Source: an uncultured Synechococcus sp.
GTDB lineage: Bacteria > Cyanobacteriota > Cyanobacteriia > PCC-6307 > Cyanobiaceae
Assembly: GCA_903855705.1 (NCBI GenBank)
Contig: CAINZT010000196.1
Span: 1 to 57,667 of the forward strand
Direction: 5' to 3'
DNA length: 57,667 bases
The notes beneath the pieces are model-generated. The model was not told where the DNA came from. It did no database searches and was given only the letters and a program-made list of their open reading frames with translations. The position numbers were made by a program, and so were the translations under genes. Below, piece after piece: positions 43,191 through 53,000 of the stretch (the stretch's first letter is position 1; the number at the start of each line of letters is the position of its first letter).

Positions 43191-44705
43191 ATGGTCACTT
43201 TTCTGCGGCGTTTCTCCCCCCTGGCCCAGCTGCTGGTGGCAGGGCTGGTGGCACGGATTTTGCTGGCCCTGGTGTTGCCGCCGGGCTACGACGAGGCCTA
43301 TTACCTCTTCTATGGGCGCCATCCCAACCTCAGCTACCTGGACCATCCGGTAGCCGTTGGGGTTTGGTCCCTGGTCGGTAACGCCCTGGGCGGATCGATT
43401 GTTGCCCTACGCCTGCCCTCGCTGCTCTCCTACACGGCCGCCCTGGCCCTTCTGGCTTCGGCGACGGGCCGCTGGTTTGGACCCAAGGCCGGCCTCTGGT
43501 CTGTGGCCGTGGGCAGTCTCTCGCCGCTGCTGTTTGCCTGTGGTGGCCTGTTATTGCTGCCCGATAGTCCCTTGCTGTTGGTGTTGGCCGCCCTGATGTG
43601 GTGGCTGTCGCGCCATCCCCTGGCCGTTCCGAGCAACGCCAGGCAGGCCGCGGGCCTGGGGGCTTTGCTGGGCCTCTTGACCCTCTGCAAATACCACTCC
43701 CTTTTGGTGTTGCTGGCCCTATTGGGCTGGAGTTTGGCGAACGCCGAGCGCCGCGCTGCCCTGGCCAAGCCTTGGCCCTGGCTAGGAGTTGGGGTGTGGG
43801 CTGCCGTCTCCAGTCCCCTGTGGATCTGGAACCTGCAACACCACTGGGCCTCTTTTCTGTTCCATGGCGGCCGCACCCTGGGTGAGCACACCTACAACCT
43901 CTCAGGGCCGCCCCTGTTCTTGCTCACCCAGCTCCTGCTGCTGTTTCCAACGATCGGGCTGCTGCTGTGGGCGTCCCTGCTGCCCCAGGAACGGACGGCG
44001 GCCAACCCGCAGGCGCGCCAGTTGCTGCGCTGCCTGGCCCTACCGATCCTGATCACCTTTACCCTGCTATCCGGGCGGATGCAGGTGCTTTCAAGCTGGC
44101 TGGTGCCGGCCTGGTGGTTGTTGTTGCCCCTGGCCGGCGACTGGTTGGCTCGCCGCCCAACTCCCTGGCCTTCAGGGCTGGCCTGGAGTCGCACCATCAC
44201 CCTGGGCTTACTTCCGCCCCTATTGGCCCTGGCCGCTGTTCAGGTGCGATTTGGGGTCCTCGATCGAGTTCTGCCGCCAGGGATGGATACCTCCAACCAA
44301 TTAATGCCAGCAGACAGCCTGAGGCAGGCCCTAAAAAGCAATCCCCGGGTCTGGGCGGCCCTTAGCCAAGCCGATGTGATCGCGAGCCGCCGCTATGAAT
44401 TGCCCGGGTTTTTAGCCCTAGCCCTGAACCAGCACAGCCGGGCTGCTTACACCAGTTTCAGTGGCGATCCCCGTGGCTTCACCTACTGGTTGCCAGCCGA
44501 TGGCTACCGGGGCGCCCGCGGCGTGATTTTCGCCCTGGAGGATCCAGGCCATCCCGAGGACAGGATCGAATGGCCCAAAGAGGTGGGTCCATTAACACCC
44601 CTGGGCTCGGTGCAGCTGCAACGGGGCGGGCTGCCATCGGTGCGGTTGCAGTTCGTGGGCTTCGGGCCCCTGGTCCAGCCGCTGCCCGGTCCGCCTGCGC
44701 CCTGA
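43191..44705 (+). CDS. GT39-like membrane glycosyltransferase
   Basis: A 504-residue protein of the dolichyl-phosphate-mannose/ArnT (GT39, PMT_2) type. The N-terminal loop after the first helix has LPPGYDEAYYLFYGRHPNLS, with the DE pair typical of these enzymes, then SYLDHPVAVGVW with the conserved D-H-P. About ten hydrophobic segments follow (for example LWSVAVGSLSPLLFACGGLL; LGALLGLLTLCKYHSLLVL) and a soluble C-terminal domain starts near residue 365. It probably moves a sugar from a polyprenyl carrier to lipid, glycan or protein on the far side of the membrane; donor and acceptor unknown. I chose ATG 43191; an in-frame GTG or ATG further upstream is possible. Confidence 0.88.
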   Translation: MVTFLRRFSPLAQLLVAGLVARILLALVLPPGYDEAYYLFYGRHPNLSYLDHPVAVGVWSLVGNALGGSIVALRLPSLLSYTAALALLASATGRWFGPKAGLWSVAVGSLSPLLFACGGLLLLPDSPLLLVLAALMWWLSRHPLAVPSNARQAAGLGALLGLLTLCKYHSLLVLLALLGWSLANAERRAALAKPWPWLGVGVWAAVSSPLWIWNLQHHWASFLFHGGRTLGEHTYNLSGPPLFLLTQLLLLFPTIGLLLWASLLPQERTAANPQARQLLRCLALPILITFTLLSGRMQVLSSWLVPAWWLLLPLAGDWLARRPTPWPSGLAWSRTITLGLLPPLLALAAVQVRFGVLDRVLPPGMDTSNQLMPADSLRQALKSNPRVWAALSQADVIASRRYELPGFLALALNQHSRAAYTSFSGDPRGFTYWLPADGYRGARGVIFALEDPGHPEDRIEWPKEVGPLTPLGSVQLQRGGLPSVRLQFVGFGPLVQPLPGPPAP

Positions 44706-44755
44706 CCACCTGGGCCGTGACCACCTGCGCCCTGACTACCTCGGCCCTGAACGCC
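44698..44755. repeat. 15-bp tandem repeat at the GT39 gene end
   Basis: Nearly four units of the form CCTGACCACCTGGGC, CGTGACCACCTGCGC, CCTGACTACCTCGGC and a partial CCTGAACGCC. The stop codon of the glycosyltransferase lies in the first unit. Confidence 0.75.
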
Positions 44756-45196
44756 CCAAAACTGCTCCCTTGGGTGCGCTGGCGAACACTCTCCAGGTCT
44801 TGGCCAAGACAGCCCTGGCGAGAACTTTGGCCTGAACTTGGGGTCCTGTTGGGCCGATGGAATGGGCACCGGGTTACCAGGCTGGTCTGGGGCAGTCGGG
44901 TCCTGCCTGGCCATCCAGGCAGCAATTCTGATGGCCGGTTCGCTTCTTGGGGTGAATCAGCATCTTGAGCTCCGCGGGCTCCCGCTCAAGGCAGCATCCC
45001 TGCCCCTCGGGCGCTCGAGCCTGCTGGAGAACGGAGCAGCGCCGCTAAGCCCTGGCTGGAGCCCGCAGGTCCGCACCGTGCCCCTGAATACCATCAGATA
45101 ACCAGTCCTTAATCCCTCTAGCTTGATCACAGCCCAGAGTGAACCCATGGCCGCGTGGTGAACCTGCGGCCCGGCCCCTGAGTTCGGGAGAGGGTG
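44756..45196. other. intergenic region after the GT39 gene
   Basis: About 440 bases. One plus-strand ORF, 44838-45101 (87 codons), has a hydrophobic segment CLAIQAAILMAGSLLGV and could be a small anchored protein, but I see no family match and its start is uncertain, so I leave it unannotated. No clear terminator is visible. Confidence 0.4.
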
Positions 45197-46084
45197 ATGG
45201 ATGCTAGTCCGAGTGGTGGCAGCTATGCGGCGGACCTCTTGGAGGGGCAGATCAAGGCGATCGTGGGTCTGCAGAGTGGCGTGCTGAAGGATCAAGACCC
45301 GGAACCCTTGCACCAACTGAGGGTCCGCTTTCGAAGAGTGCGCACGCTGCTGGTCCAATTTGGCCCCGCCCTGGTGCTGCCGGAGCGGGTCAATGAGCAG
45401 CAGTTGGCCAAGACCGGGCGCCGTCTGGGGCTGGTGCGCGATCTCGACGTGTTGCTCGGCCAGCTTGAGAAAAAGTATCTGCCCTCTTTACCGAGCCAGG
45501 AGCAGTTGTTGCTGAAGCCTTTGCTCAAATCGCTGCGGAGAGGCCGCAAATTGGCCTTTGCAGAGCTGACGGAGGAGTTGCGCAGCCGCCGCTATCTGCG
45601 GCTGCTGGCCAAACTGCAGGCCTGGCTACGCCAACCGTTGCTGACGGCGATGGGCGAAGAACCCGCGCGCAACTGGTTAGTGGAATGGAAGGCACCGGTT
45701 CTGGCCGGTCTACTCAGCCATCCCGGTTGGCGAGCAAGCGATCCGGATCGCGATGGCCTCGGTCTGCACGACCTACGCAAACGGATCAAACAGGCCCGCT
45801 ATGGCCTCACCAATTTGGTCGCGCTTGAAACCCAACCGCTTGCCCCCTGGCTGGAGCGTTTCAAAGCGATGCAAGACAATCTGGGTGAACTCAATGACCT
45901 ACAGGTGTTGGAGAAGGCCTTGGGGGATCATCTCATTGGTGAACTGGCCAAAGAGTTGCCCGAATTAAGCCAGCAGGTCCAAACGCACAAGGGCCAGCTC
46001 TTTCAGCGCTGGCAGGACCAGGCCTGTTGGATGCTGGCGGCGCCGGGCCGCAGCGGTCTGCATGGTCTGCTCAGCCCCGGTTAA
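45197..46084 (+). CDS. CHAD domain protein
   Basis: A 295-residue all-helical protein of the CHAD family, whose conserved His and basic residues bind polyphosphate. It has DPEPLHQLRVRFRRVRTLLVQF (first conserved His and Arg cluster), GLVRDLDVLLGQLEKKYLP, and the second conserved block LHDLRKRIKQARYGLTNLV, followed by AMQDNLGELNDLQVLEKAL. There is no CYTH triphosphatase domain. It lies directly upstream of pstS (189 bases) and a PtrA-like regulator, which fits a role in phosphate or polyphosphate handling. ATG 45197 is preceded by GAGAGGGTG. Confidence 0.9.
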   Translation: MDASPSGGSYAADLLEGQIKAIVGLQSGVLKDQDPEPLHQLRVRFRRVRTLLVQFGPALVLPERVNEQQLAKTGRRLGLVRDLDVLLGQLEKKYLPSLPSQEQLLLKPLLKSLRRGRKLAFAELTEELRSRRYLRLLAKLQAWLRQPLLTAMGEEPARNWLVEWKAPVLAGLLSHPGWRASDPDRDGLGLHDLRKRIKQARYGLTNLVALETQPLAPWLERFKAMQDNLGELNDLQVLEKALGDHLIGELAKELPELSQQVQTHKGQLFQRWQDQACWMLAAPGRSGLHGLLSPG

Positions 46085-46189
46085 CCCCCTGCCGCAGCAG
46101 GGCTGAAGAGCCATCCAGCTCCGGCCACGGGAGACAAGGAGCAGGCCTAGGGAGAGGTGCGCAGGGGGTGTGGGCTGGCACAAGCTGCA

Positions 46190-46209
46190 GATTTGAAGCG
46201 TTCTTAAGC
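46190..46209. promoter_or_regulatory. direct repeat upstream of pstS, possible Pho box
   Basis: Adjacent 10-base direct repeats GATTTGAAGC and GTTCTTAAGC, 65 bases before the pstS ATG. On the minus strand they read GCTTAAGAAC and GCTTCAAATC, reminiscent of the CTTAA-type repeats of cyanobacterial Pho boxes. Two units only; a three-unit box is not seen. Confidence 0.3.
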
Positions 46210-46273
46210 CCGTCATAACGACAACGGGAGGGGCGCAAGGGTAAACATGTGTTGCTCACAAAAGGCCGAACCC

Positions 46274-47254
46274 ATGACCTTCGCGAAGAAGGCCCTGACC
46301 CTGACAGCACTGGCTGCCATCGCTGGTGGCGCTACTGCCAGCGCAGCCAATAACCTCAATGCAGCGGGAGCCACCTTCCCGGCTCCCATTTACCAGCGTT
46401 GGTTCGCTGATCTGGCCTCAGGTGGTGGCCCCAAAACCAACTATCAGGCCGTAGGTTCTGGCGCCGGAATTCGCCAGTTCATCGCCGGCACCGTGGATTT
46501 CGCCGCCAGTGATGAGCCGATCACTAGCGCCCAAGCTGCCAAGGTCAAGCGTGGCGTCGTCCAATTTCCTGCCGTTGGCGGCACGAGCGCGATTGCCTAC
46601 AACAAGCCTGGCTGTGATCTGAAGCTGACCCAGAAGCAGGTAGCCGATGTGTTCCTCGGAACCATCAACGACTGGAAGCAGCTCAAGTGCGGCGCCGGTA
46701 AAATCACCGTGGCTCACCGCTCCGATGGCAGCGGCACCACCTTCGCGTTCACCAACTCCCTTTCCGCTTTCTCATCCGACTTCAAGACCAAGCTTGGTGT
46801 CGGCAAATCGGTGAACTGGCCCGTGGGCGTGGGTGGCAAGGGCAATGACGGCGTTGCCGGCGTGCTGAATAACACCCCAGGCTCGATTGGCTACGTCAAC
46901 CAGGCGTTTGTCAAGGGAGTTCTCAAGGCTGCTGCCCTGCAGAACAAGGCTGGCAATTTCGTCAAGCCGAGCTTCAAGAGCGGCACTGCTGCCCTAAATA
47001 GCATTGTGCTCGATGCCAACCTGGCCGGTGAAGAGCCCAATCCTCCCGGCGCCCAGAGCTACCCGATCAGCACCCTCACCTGGATCCTGGCCTACAAAAA
47101 CGGCAACGGCGCGAAGGCTGGTGACCTGCGCGAAGTGTTTATGTACATGTTGAGCAACAAGTCCCAGGCCTTAGCCGATGACCTCGGTTATGTGCCCCTG
47201 CGTGGCGACATCTACAAGAAAGCAAAAGCCGCCATCGGCAACGTTGCTGATTGA
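46274..47254 (+). CDS. pstS: phosphate ABC transporter substrate-binding protein PstS
   Basis: High-affinity periplasmic phosphate receptor, 326 residues. The signal peptide is KKALTLTALAAIAGGATASA, cleaved near ASA/AN. The phosphate-contacting segments are INGAGATFPAPI-like LNAAGATFPAPIYQRWF, YQAVGSGAGIRQF, VDFAASDEPI and HRSDGSGTTFAFTNSLSAF; near the end are YPISTLTWILAYK and GYVPL. ATG 46274 was chosen so that the signal peptide begins correctly; an earlier in-frame ATG at 46247 exists. pstC, pstA and pstB are not in the window. A strong terminator follows. Confidence 0.95.
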   Translation: MTFAKKALTLTALAAIAGGATASAANNLNAAGATFPAPIYQRWFADLASGGGPKTNYQAVGSGAGIRQFIAGTVDFAASDEPITSAQAAKVKRGVVQFPAVGGTSAIAYNKPGCDLKLTQKQVADVFLGTINDWKQLKCGAGKITVAHRSDGSGTTFAFTNSLSAFSSDFKTKLGVGKSVNWPVGVGGKGNDGVAGVLNNTPGSIGYVNQAFVKGVLKAAALQNKAGNFVKPSFKSGTAALNSIVLDANLAGEEPNPPGAQSYPISTLTWILAYKNGNGAKAGDLREVFMYMLSNKSQALADDLGYVPLRGDIYKKAKAAIGNVAD

Positions 47255-47266
47255 TCAACAAGCGGG

Positions 47267-47304
47267 CCCTGGCAACCAGCTCCTAAAAAATTTGGTTGCC
47301 AGGG
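47267..47304. other. 12-bp inverted repeat after pstS
   Basis: CCCTGGCAACCA and TGGTTGCCAGGG form a perfect 12-bp stem around a 14-base loop that is AT-rich. It starts 12 bases after the pstS stop and ends 43 bases before the terminator. It may protect the pstS mRNA 3' end. Confidence 0.7.
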
Positions 47305-47347
47305 ACAACATTTCTGTTGGTTTGTTAACTCAATCGTATTCATTATA

Positions 47348-47373
47348 GGAGCCCTTTAGGGCTCCTTTTTTTT
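47348..47373 (+). terminator. intrinsic terminator of pstS
   Basis: GGAGCCC, loop TTTA, GGGCTCC, then eight T residues. A textbook Rho-independent terminator between pstS and the ptrA-like gene. Confidence 0.92.
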
Positions 47374-47490
47374 GGATCCCCATCTCTGGGTTTAAGCGCT
47401 AACCAGAACTTAACCCGGCGCCTACCAGAGCTTTGCTCAGATCAAAGTGTTGCTCCATACACTATGCCTATCCCACTGCAAGGATGCGCC

Positions 47491-48132
47491 ATGGTGTTCA
47501 CGCCACCCCGTGACTCCAGTCGCCAAGACAAGCTCCGTGTCCTGCTGGAAGACACCTATCACAAGCGCAATCTCGTCCACCTCTCGGCGGGCAGTGCGGT
47601 GCCCCTGCTGCGCAACAGCCTTTGGCTGGTTGTGAGGGGCATGGTGAAACTGGGCGCCATTTCCATCCATGGCGACGAACTGCTCCTGGGCCTCGCCGGA
47701 CCGAATGAACCCTTCGGTGAACCGATGAGCAATGTGGAGGCCTATGAAGCCACCACCCTTGCCGATAGCGATCTGCTTTGCTTCAGCCTCGATGAAATCG
47801 AGCAGACCCCCTATTTGGCCATGGCCTTGCTGCGGGCAGCCACCAGCCGCATGCGTCAATCAGAAGCCCTGATTGGCCTTCTTGGCCTACGTCGTGTCGA
47901 AGAGCGTCTAAGGGGGTTCCTAGAACTGCTAGCCGCCGACTATGGCCAACCCTGCGACGAAGGTTTAAAGCTGAATCTGCGACTCACCCACCAGGATCTG
48001 GCCAGTGCCCTTAGCACCACCCGCGTCACCGTAACCCGGGTGCTCGGCCAGCTGCGCGAAGAAGGTTGGCTGCAAATTGATAGCCAGCGCCATCTAGTGG
48101 TGGCGAATTTACCGAAACGAAGGGTTGCTTGA
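47491..48132 (+). CDS. Crp family regulator, PtrA-like
   Basis: A 213-residue regulator. The sensor domain (HLSAGSAVPLLRNSLWLVVRGMVKLGAI; LLGLAGPNEPFGEPM) is a divergent cNMP-binding fold, followed by a long helix and a Crp-type HTH at about residues 165-195 (LTHQDLASALSTTRVTVTRV). In marine Synechococcus the regulator PtrA lies next to pstS and controls the later response to phosphate limitation; position and family here fit PtrA. I used ATG 47491, which has AAGGA six bases upstream; ATG 47464 is in frame but has a poorer site. Identity as PtrA is inferred from synteny. Confidence 0.85.
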   Translation: MVFTPPRDSSRQDKLRVLLEDTYHKRNLVHLSAGSAVPLLRNSLWLVVRGMVKLGAISIHGDELLLGLAGPNEPFGEPMSNVEAYEATTLADSDLLCFSLDEIEQTPYLAMALLRAATSRMRQSEALIGLLGLRRVEERLRGFLELLAADYGQPCDEGLKLNLRLTHQDLASALSTTRVTVTRVLGQLREEGWLQIDSQRHLVVANLPKRRVA

Positions 48133-48903
48133 GGGCTTTAGGCGGAACCAAGAAGGGATTAACTCAAGGAGAAAGTCCATTGCCTGGAACGAACCCCTAA
48201 TTATCATACCGGATGGATAAGGGGTTCAATAAAAGCTTTGCTTAATTTTCATGTTAGCGAGCGATTATTTGAGATTCTGGCACCCTAGATCTTTTCCTGG
48301 AGTTATCACAGTTGGCCATCAAAGATCATTGAAGCGACGCAGGTTTATATTCAAGCTTTGCCTAGCTGCAAAGAGCAACACCATCCGTCTTGGAATCGAT
48401 AGTGAGAGTGCGGTGATTAACCTATCAAGACCTATGGCCCATCGGGAGACATCTAGCCCAACATAATTGCGACCCCTTATCCTTCTGCCTCGATAAGTCA
48501 CTGAGACACCTCGATGGCTTTAAGGAGTTCTCCCTCTGGACCAATCTGATGCTATGCCATTGTTCCTAGGCTCCGCTCAGGTGTGCAAGGGGCTTGTGCG
48601 CTTTAATAGCTTCAGCGCCATTGGCGGCAAGCTCTTGGGTGCGCTCATAGCCCGGTTGGTGAACCCCGAAATTCTTAGACTCCTATCGATCCATACCTGC
48701 CGATCAGGGCCGCACTAAACTATCCACCAGTAGCGAGTCTTGAAACATGATCAGTACCAATCAACGCCAGCCCTGTGGATGCGGGGCTATGGGATTCTGG
48801 GTTTGGATCTCTGAACTTGGGGGCATGATACATTTCTATCTAAACTACTGATATCAGACCTCTTGATATCAGCACCATTGCCAACGACACCCATACGTCG
48901 ACC
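48133..48903. other. 771-base intergenic region with decayed-looking sequence
   Basis: No convincing gene. An inverted repeat GAACCCCT/AGGGGTTC at 48191-48227 without a T-run may end the PtrA-like transcript. AT content is above the window average from 48200 to 48500. On the minus strand around 48580-48690 a short open frame without a start reads like protein (QPGYERTQELAANGAEAIKA) and stops at both ends, possibly a gene remnant. The region ends in the TGATATCAG repeats. Confidence 0.45.
48849..48872. promoter_or_regulatory. two TGATATCAG palindromic repeats, possible operator
   Basis: TGATATCAG occurs twice, 15 bases apart start to start, and TGATATCA is itself a palindrome. The copies end 31 bases before the hydrolase start, a position where a repressor could cover the promoter or leader. 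Confidence 0.45.
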
Positions 48904-49851
48904 ATGAGGGGGGCCTGGACTCGCCGCGATCTATTGGCATTTGTAGCTGGAGGACTGGGTGCCAGCCTCGGATCGGGGGTGATCAACAGGGCTATAGCCA
49001 ACGCCCAGACCTCGGCCCAGACCAATACGAAGCCTGGGATGGCTAGAAATGGTTTTGTACAGTTTTTCCCAAACCACTCAAGCGTTGGTGATCCCATTCC
49101 CGTTTGGACTTGTTTGCCAGAGACGTTGACTGCAGCCAGCCCCATTCTCATTGTGATGACGGGAGCTCAACGGGATGGCAAGGCTTGCCGCGACCTTTGG
49201 AGCCAACACAGTCGCAATCTAGGGGCCATCCTGTTGGTGCCTGAGTTCAGCACTGGGCAATACCCAGCGGCCGCCTATCAACAGGGCAACATAATCAATT
49301 CCCAAGGCTTATTGACGGCACAATCAACTTGGAGCTTTGCCGTGGTCGAAGCACTATTTGATTACGCAAAAGCACTCTATTCTAATCAAGTTGCAACATA
49401 CTCTATTTATGGCCACTCAGGGGGTGGCCAATTTGTGCAACGCATGGTTCTATTGATGCCAGAAGCGCGCTATCAACGGGCGATCATTGCCAATGCGGGG
49501 TTCTATACTTTCCCCGATCCAAATAGTCCCTATCCCTATGGATTAGGAGGCTTGCCCCAGTCGATCTTGCCCAAGGCTGACTGTTGGCATCGGGACGTGG
49601 TGGTATTGCTTGGCGAGGCAGATACCAACGAAAACGATCGGGAGTTGCGCCATAACCCCCTAGCTGACGCCCAAGGGTTGAACCGCTACGAGCGCGGACT
49701 CAACTTCTTCCATGCTGTCGAGACCAAGGCCCAGCAATGGCAGACAGCATTGAACTGGCGATTGGTAACGGTGCCAGCAGTGGGGCATTCCATCGGGCCT
49801 ATGGCGGCTGCCGCAGGGCGGATTCTGCAGGAGAATCGACCAGCCCAATGA
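48904..49851 (+). CDS. Tat-exported alpha/beta hydrolase
   Basis: A 315-residue protein with a twin-arginine signal, WTRRDLLAFVAGGLGASLG, ending near ANAQT. The mature enzyme has the nucleophile elbow SIYGHSGGGQFVQRMVLLMPE (GHSGG, catalytic Ser), an acidic candidate in VVVLLGEADTNEND and the late His in LVTVPAVGHSIGPM. This is the pattern of secreted esterases, PHB-depolymerase-like or polyester hydrolases; the substrate is not deducible. Base composition is AT-richer than its neighbours. It is convergent with the RND pump gene. Confidence 0.82.
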   Translation: MRGAWTRRDLLAFVAGGLGASLGSGVINRAIANAQTSAQTNTKPGMARNGFVQFFPNHSSVGDPIPVWTCLPETLTAASPILIVMTGAQRDGKACRDLWSQHSRNLGAILLVPEFSTGQYPAAAYQQGNIINSQGLLTAQSTWSFAVVEALFDYAKALYSNQVATYSIYGHSGGGQFVQRMVLLMPEARYQRAIIANAGFYTFPDPNSPYPYGLGGLPQSILPKADCWHRDVVVLLGEADTNENDRELRHNPLADAQGLNRYERGLNFFHAVETKAQQWQTALNWRLVTVPAVGHSIGPMAAAAGRILQENRPAQ

Positions 49852-50037
49852 TGGCACAGCTGATCAACACGTACAACCGCTCAGCCGCTGGGCCAAAGGG
49901 TAGACGCGTTTCCCATACTCCAGCCGTCTAACCAAGGGTGGGGTTGTGTCGCAAACCGCTCAAAAATTATGCCCTCCTTGGTGACAAGAGAGAACTCTTA
50001 AAGCGCCAGCTCAGGAACCACCTGATCACTTTCCAAT

Positions 50038-53000
50038 TTAAGGCTTGAGCAGCGCGGGGCTTTGCTCCTTTCTCAACCCCAGCCGCCGGGCTAACCGTTC
50101 CGCCATCACATAGGAAACTGGGGTGACATAGAGGGTGACCAGCTGGGAGATCAGCAGGCCACCCACCACCACCAGACCGAGGGAGCGGCGGGTTTCAGCC
50201 CCCGCTCCCCAGCCAATGGCAATCGGCAGGGTGCCGACGATGGCCGCCAGGGTGGTCATCATGATCGGCCGAAAGCGCAGCATCGAGGCACTGTGAATGG
50301 CCTGCTTGAGGCCAACCCCTTGGCGCCGTTTATTGATAGCGGCATCCACCATCATGATCCCATTTTTCTTGACGATACCAATCAACAACACCAGGCCAAT
50401 CGTGCTGTAGAGATTCAATTCAGATCCAAACAGGATCAAGGTGGCCAGGCCTCCTACGGCCGCTGAAGGCAAGCTGGTGAGAATCGTGAGCGGATGAATC
50501 AGATCCTCATAAAGGATGCCCAGCACCAGGTAGATCACCAGCACGGCAGCCAGCAACAACCAACCCAGCCCCGAGACGGATTGTTCAAACACCTTGGCGG
50601 AGCCCTGAAACGATCCTGTGGTGCCCACGGGCAATAGCTGCTCGGCTAAGGATCGAATTTCGGCAGTGACCGTATCGAGGGAGACGCCTGGATTGGTGTT
50701 GAAAGAGAAGGTGACTGAGGGCAGCTGGTCGGTGTGGTTAACCGTGAGGGCCGTGGCCGTAGGGCGGCTAGTGGCCAGGGTGGAGAGGGGGATGAGCTGG
50801 CCCTGGGCATTGCGCACGGTCAACAGATCCAGGTCGGCGGGGCTGTTTTGGGCGGCTAGGTCGACCCCCAGGATGACCGGGAATTGGCCATCGGAGCGGT
50901 AGATGGTGGAGACCTGCTGCTCGCCATAGGCGCTGCGCAAGGCTGTCTGCACGGCGGTGGCATCGACCCCCAAGCTGGCGGCCCGGTCGCGATCGACCGT
51001 GATTTCCAACTGGGGATTGTGGGATTGCAGGTCGCTACTGACATCACTAAGGCCCTTGAGGCTGCGTAAGCGCTGCTCAAACTCAGGGGCCGCCTCCAGC
51101 AGGGCCTCTTGATCAATCGCCTGGAGGCTGTAGAGGTATTGGGCGCGGCTCTGCACGGCCCCCACATTCACCGCCGCCGGCACTTTGACAAAGCCGCGCA
51201 GCCCCGGAACGCTGTTGACCACTCGTCGCAGGCTGCGGGCCAGGGCTGCCGCTGACTGGTTGCGCTCGGAGCGGGGCTTCAATTTGAGAAACAGGCGGCC
51301 ATTATTCGCCGTGGAATTGGGTCCGCCGGAGCCCACCGTGTTGTTCACTCCGGCCACCGCTGGATTCGCCTGGAGTTTGCGGGCCAGGATGGTCTGCATG
51401 GCGGCCATCTCCTCAAAGGAGGTGCCCTCAGCCGCCTGGGTGTTGACGGTGAGCTGGCCCGTATCGGCATCAGGGATGAACCCCTTAGGCACCAGTAGGA
51501 ACAGAATCACAGTGAGCAACAGCAAACCGGCAGAGAGGCTCTGCACCAGCCGGGGCCGGCGTAGTGCGGTCGCCAAGCTGAGGCCGTAACTGCGGCTGAG
51601 CTGCTCAAACAGGCGATCGAACCGTTGCAACAGGGCGTGGCCGCGCAGGGCAACGCCTGGCTCGGGCAGCAGCCGGGCCGCCAACATCGGCGTGAGGCTT
51701 AGGGCGACCAGCCCGGAGAGCAGGATCGCCAAGCTGAGGGTGACGGCAAATTCCCGGAACAGGCGGCCCAGCAAACCGCCCAGAAACAGGATCGGGATGA
51801 ACACTGCCACCAAGGACAGGGTCATCGACAGGATCGTGGGGCCAATTTCGCGGGCACCGCGCAGGGCTGCCAGCCAGCGGCTTTCGCCGTCTTCCTGGCG
51901 GCGCACGATCGCCTCCACCATCACGATGGCGTCATCGACCACAAAACCCACACTGAGGGTGAGTGCCATCAACGACAAGTTGTCGAGGGAGTAGCCCAGC
52001 AACGCCATGGCCCCGAAGGTGCCGATAAGGGACACGCCAATGGCCAGGGCCGGTAGGGCTGTGGTGATGCCGGTACCGAGGAACAGGGCCACCACACCCA
52101 CCACTAGGGCGATCGTGATCACCAAGGTGAGTTCCACGTCCCGGATCGCTTCGCGGATGCCCTCGGAGCGGTCAAACAACACCTGCAGCTGAATGGCCCC
52201 TGGCAATTCAGCGCGCAGGGTTGGTAGCAATGCATGGACGGCATCGGCAATCGCCACGGTGTTGCTGCCGCTCTGCCGTTGCACCGCCACCACAATCGAG
52301 CGACTGCCGTTGTACCAACTGGCGCTGCGTTCGCTGTTAACGCTATCGAGCACTTCGGCCACCTCGCCGAGTTTCACCGGCGACCCGTTGCGGTAAGCCA
52401 CGACCAGCTGGCGGTAGGCGGCCGCATCATTGAGCTGGCCGTTGTCCTGGACGCTGACGGTTTGGCGGGCGCCGTAGAGGTTGCCGGTGGGCTGGTTGGA
52501 ATTGCCGGCGCGGACCGCCCCATTGACTTGATCGATGCCGATGCCTTTAGCACTGAGGGCCTGGGGATCGACGCGGATGCGCACGGCGTATTTCTGGGCG
52601 CCATAGAGCTGCACCTGGGAAACGCCATCGAGGGTCGAGAGCCTCTGGGCCACCCGCACCTGGGCCACCTGGGTGACCTCCGATAGGGGCAACAGATCGG
52701 AGGTGAGCACCAGATAGAGAATCGGCTGCTCAGCTGGATTGACCTTGCGAATCGAGGGGGGCGTGGGCAAATCCGCCGGCAACTGGCGCGCTGCCTGGCT
52801 GATCGCCGTTTGCACATCCTGGGCGGCCGCATCGATATCCCGTTCCAGGTTGAACTGAAGGGTGATCTGGCTGCTGCCCTGGGCGCTGCTGGAGCTCATC
52901 TCGGCGATGCCGGCAATGCTCGAAAACTGCTGCTCCAGGGGTGTGGCCACGGAGGTGGCCATGGTGGTGGGACTGGCCCCCGGCAGGGAGACATTCACCT

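Noticed and set aside
44570-44968. Repeat-rich ORF opposite and downstream of the GT39 end
   Set aside because: The frame is produced by the 15-bp repeat and Ala/Gly-rich codons; it has no recognisable domain and overlaps the glycosyltransferase.
48251-48466. 71-codon ORF in the AT-rich gap
   Set aside because: No start context, no domain and no link to neighbours; not supported as a gene.
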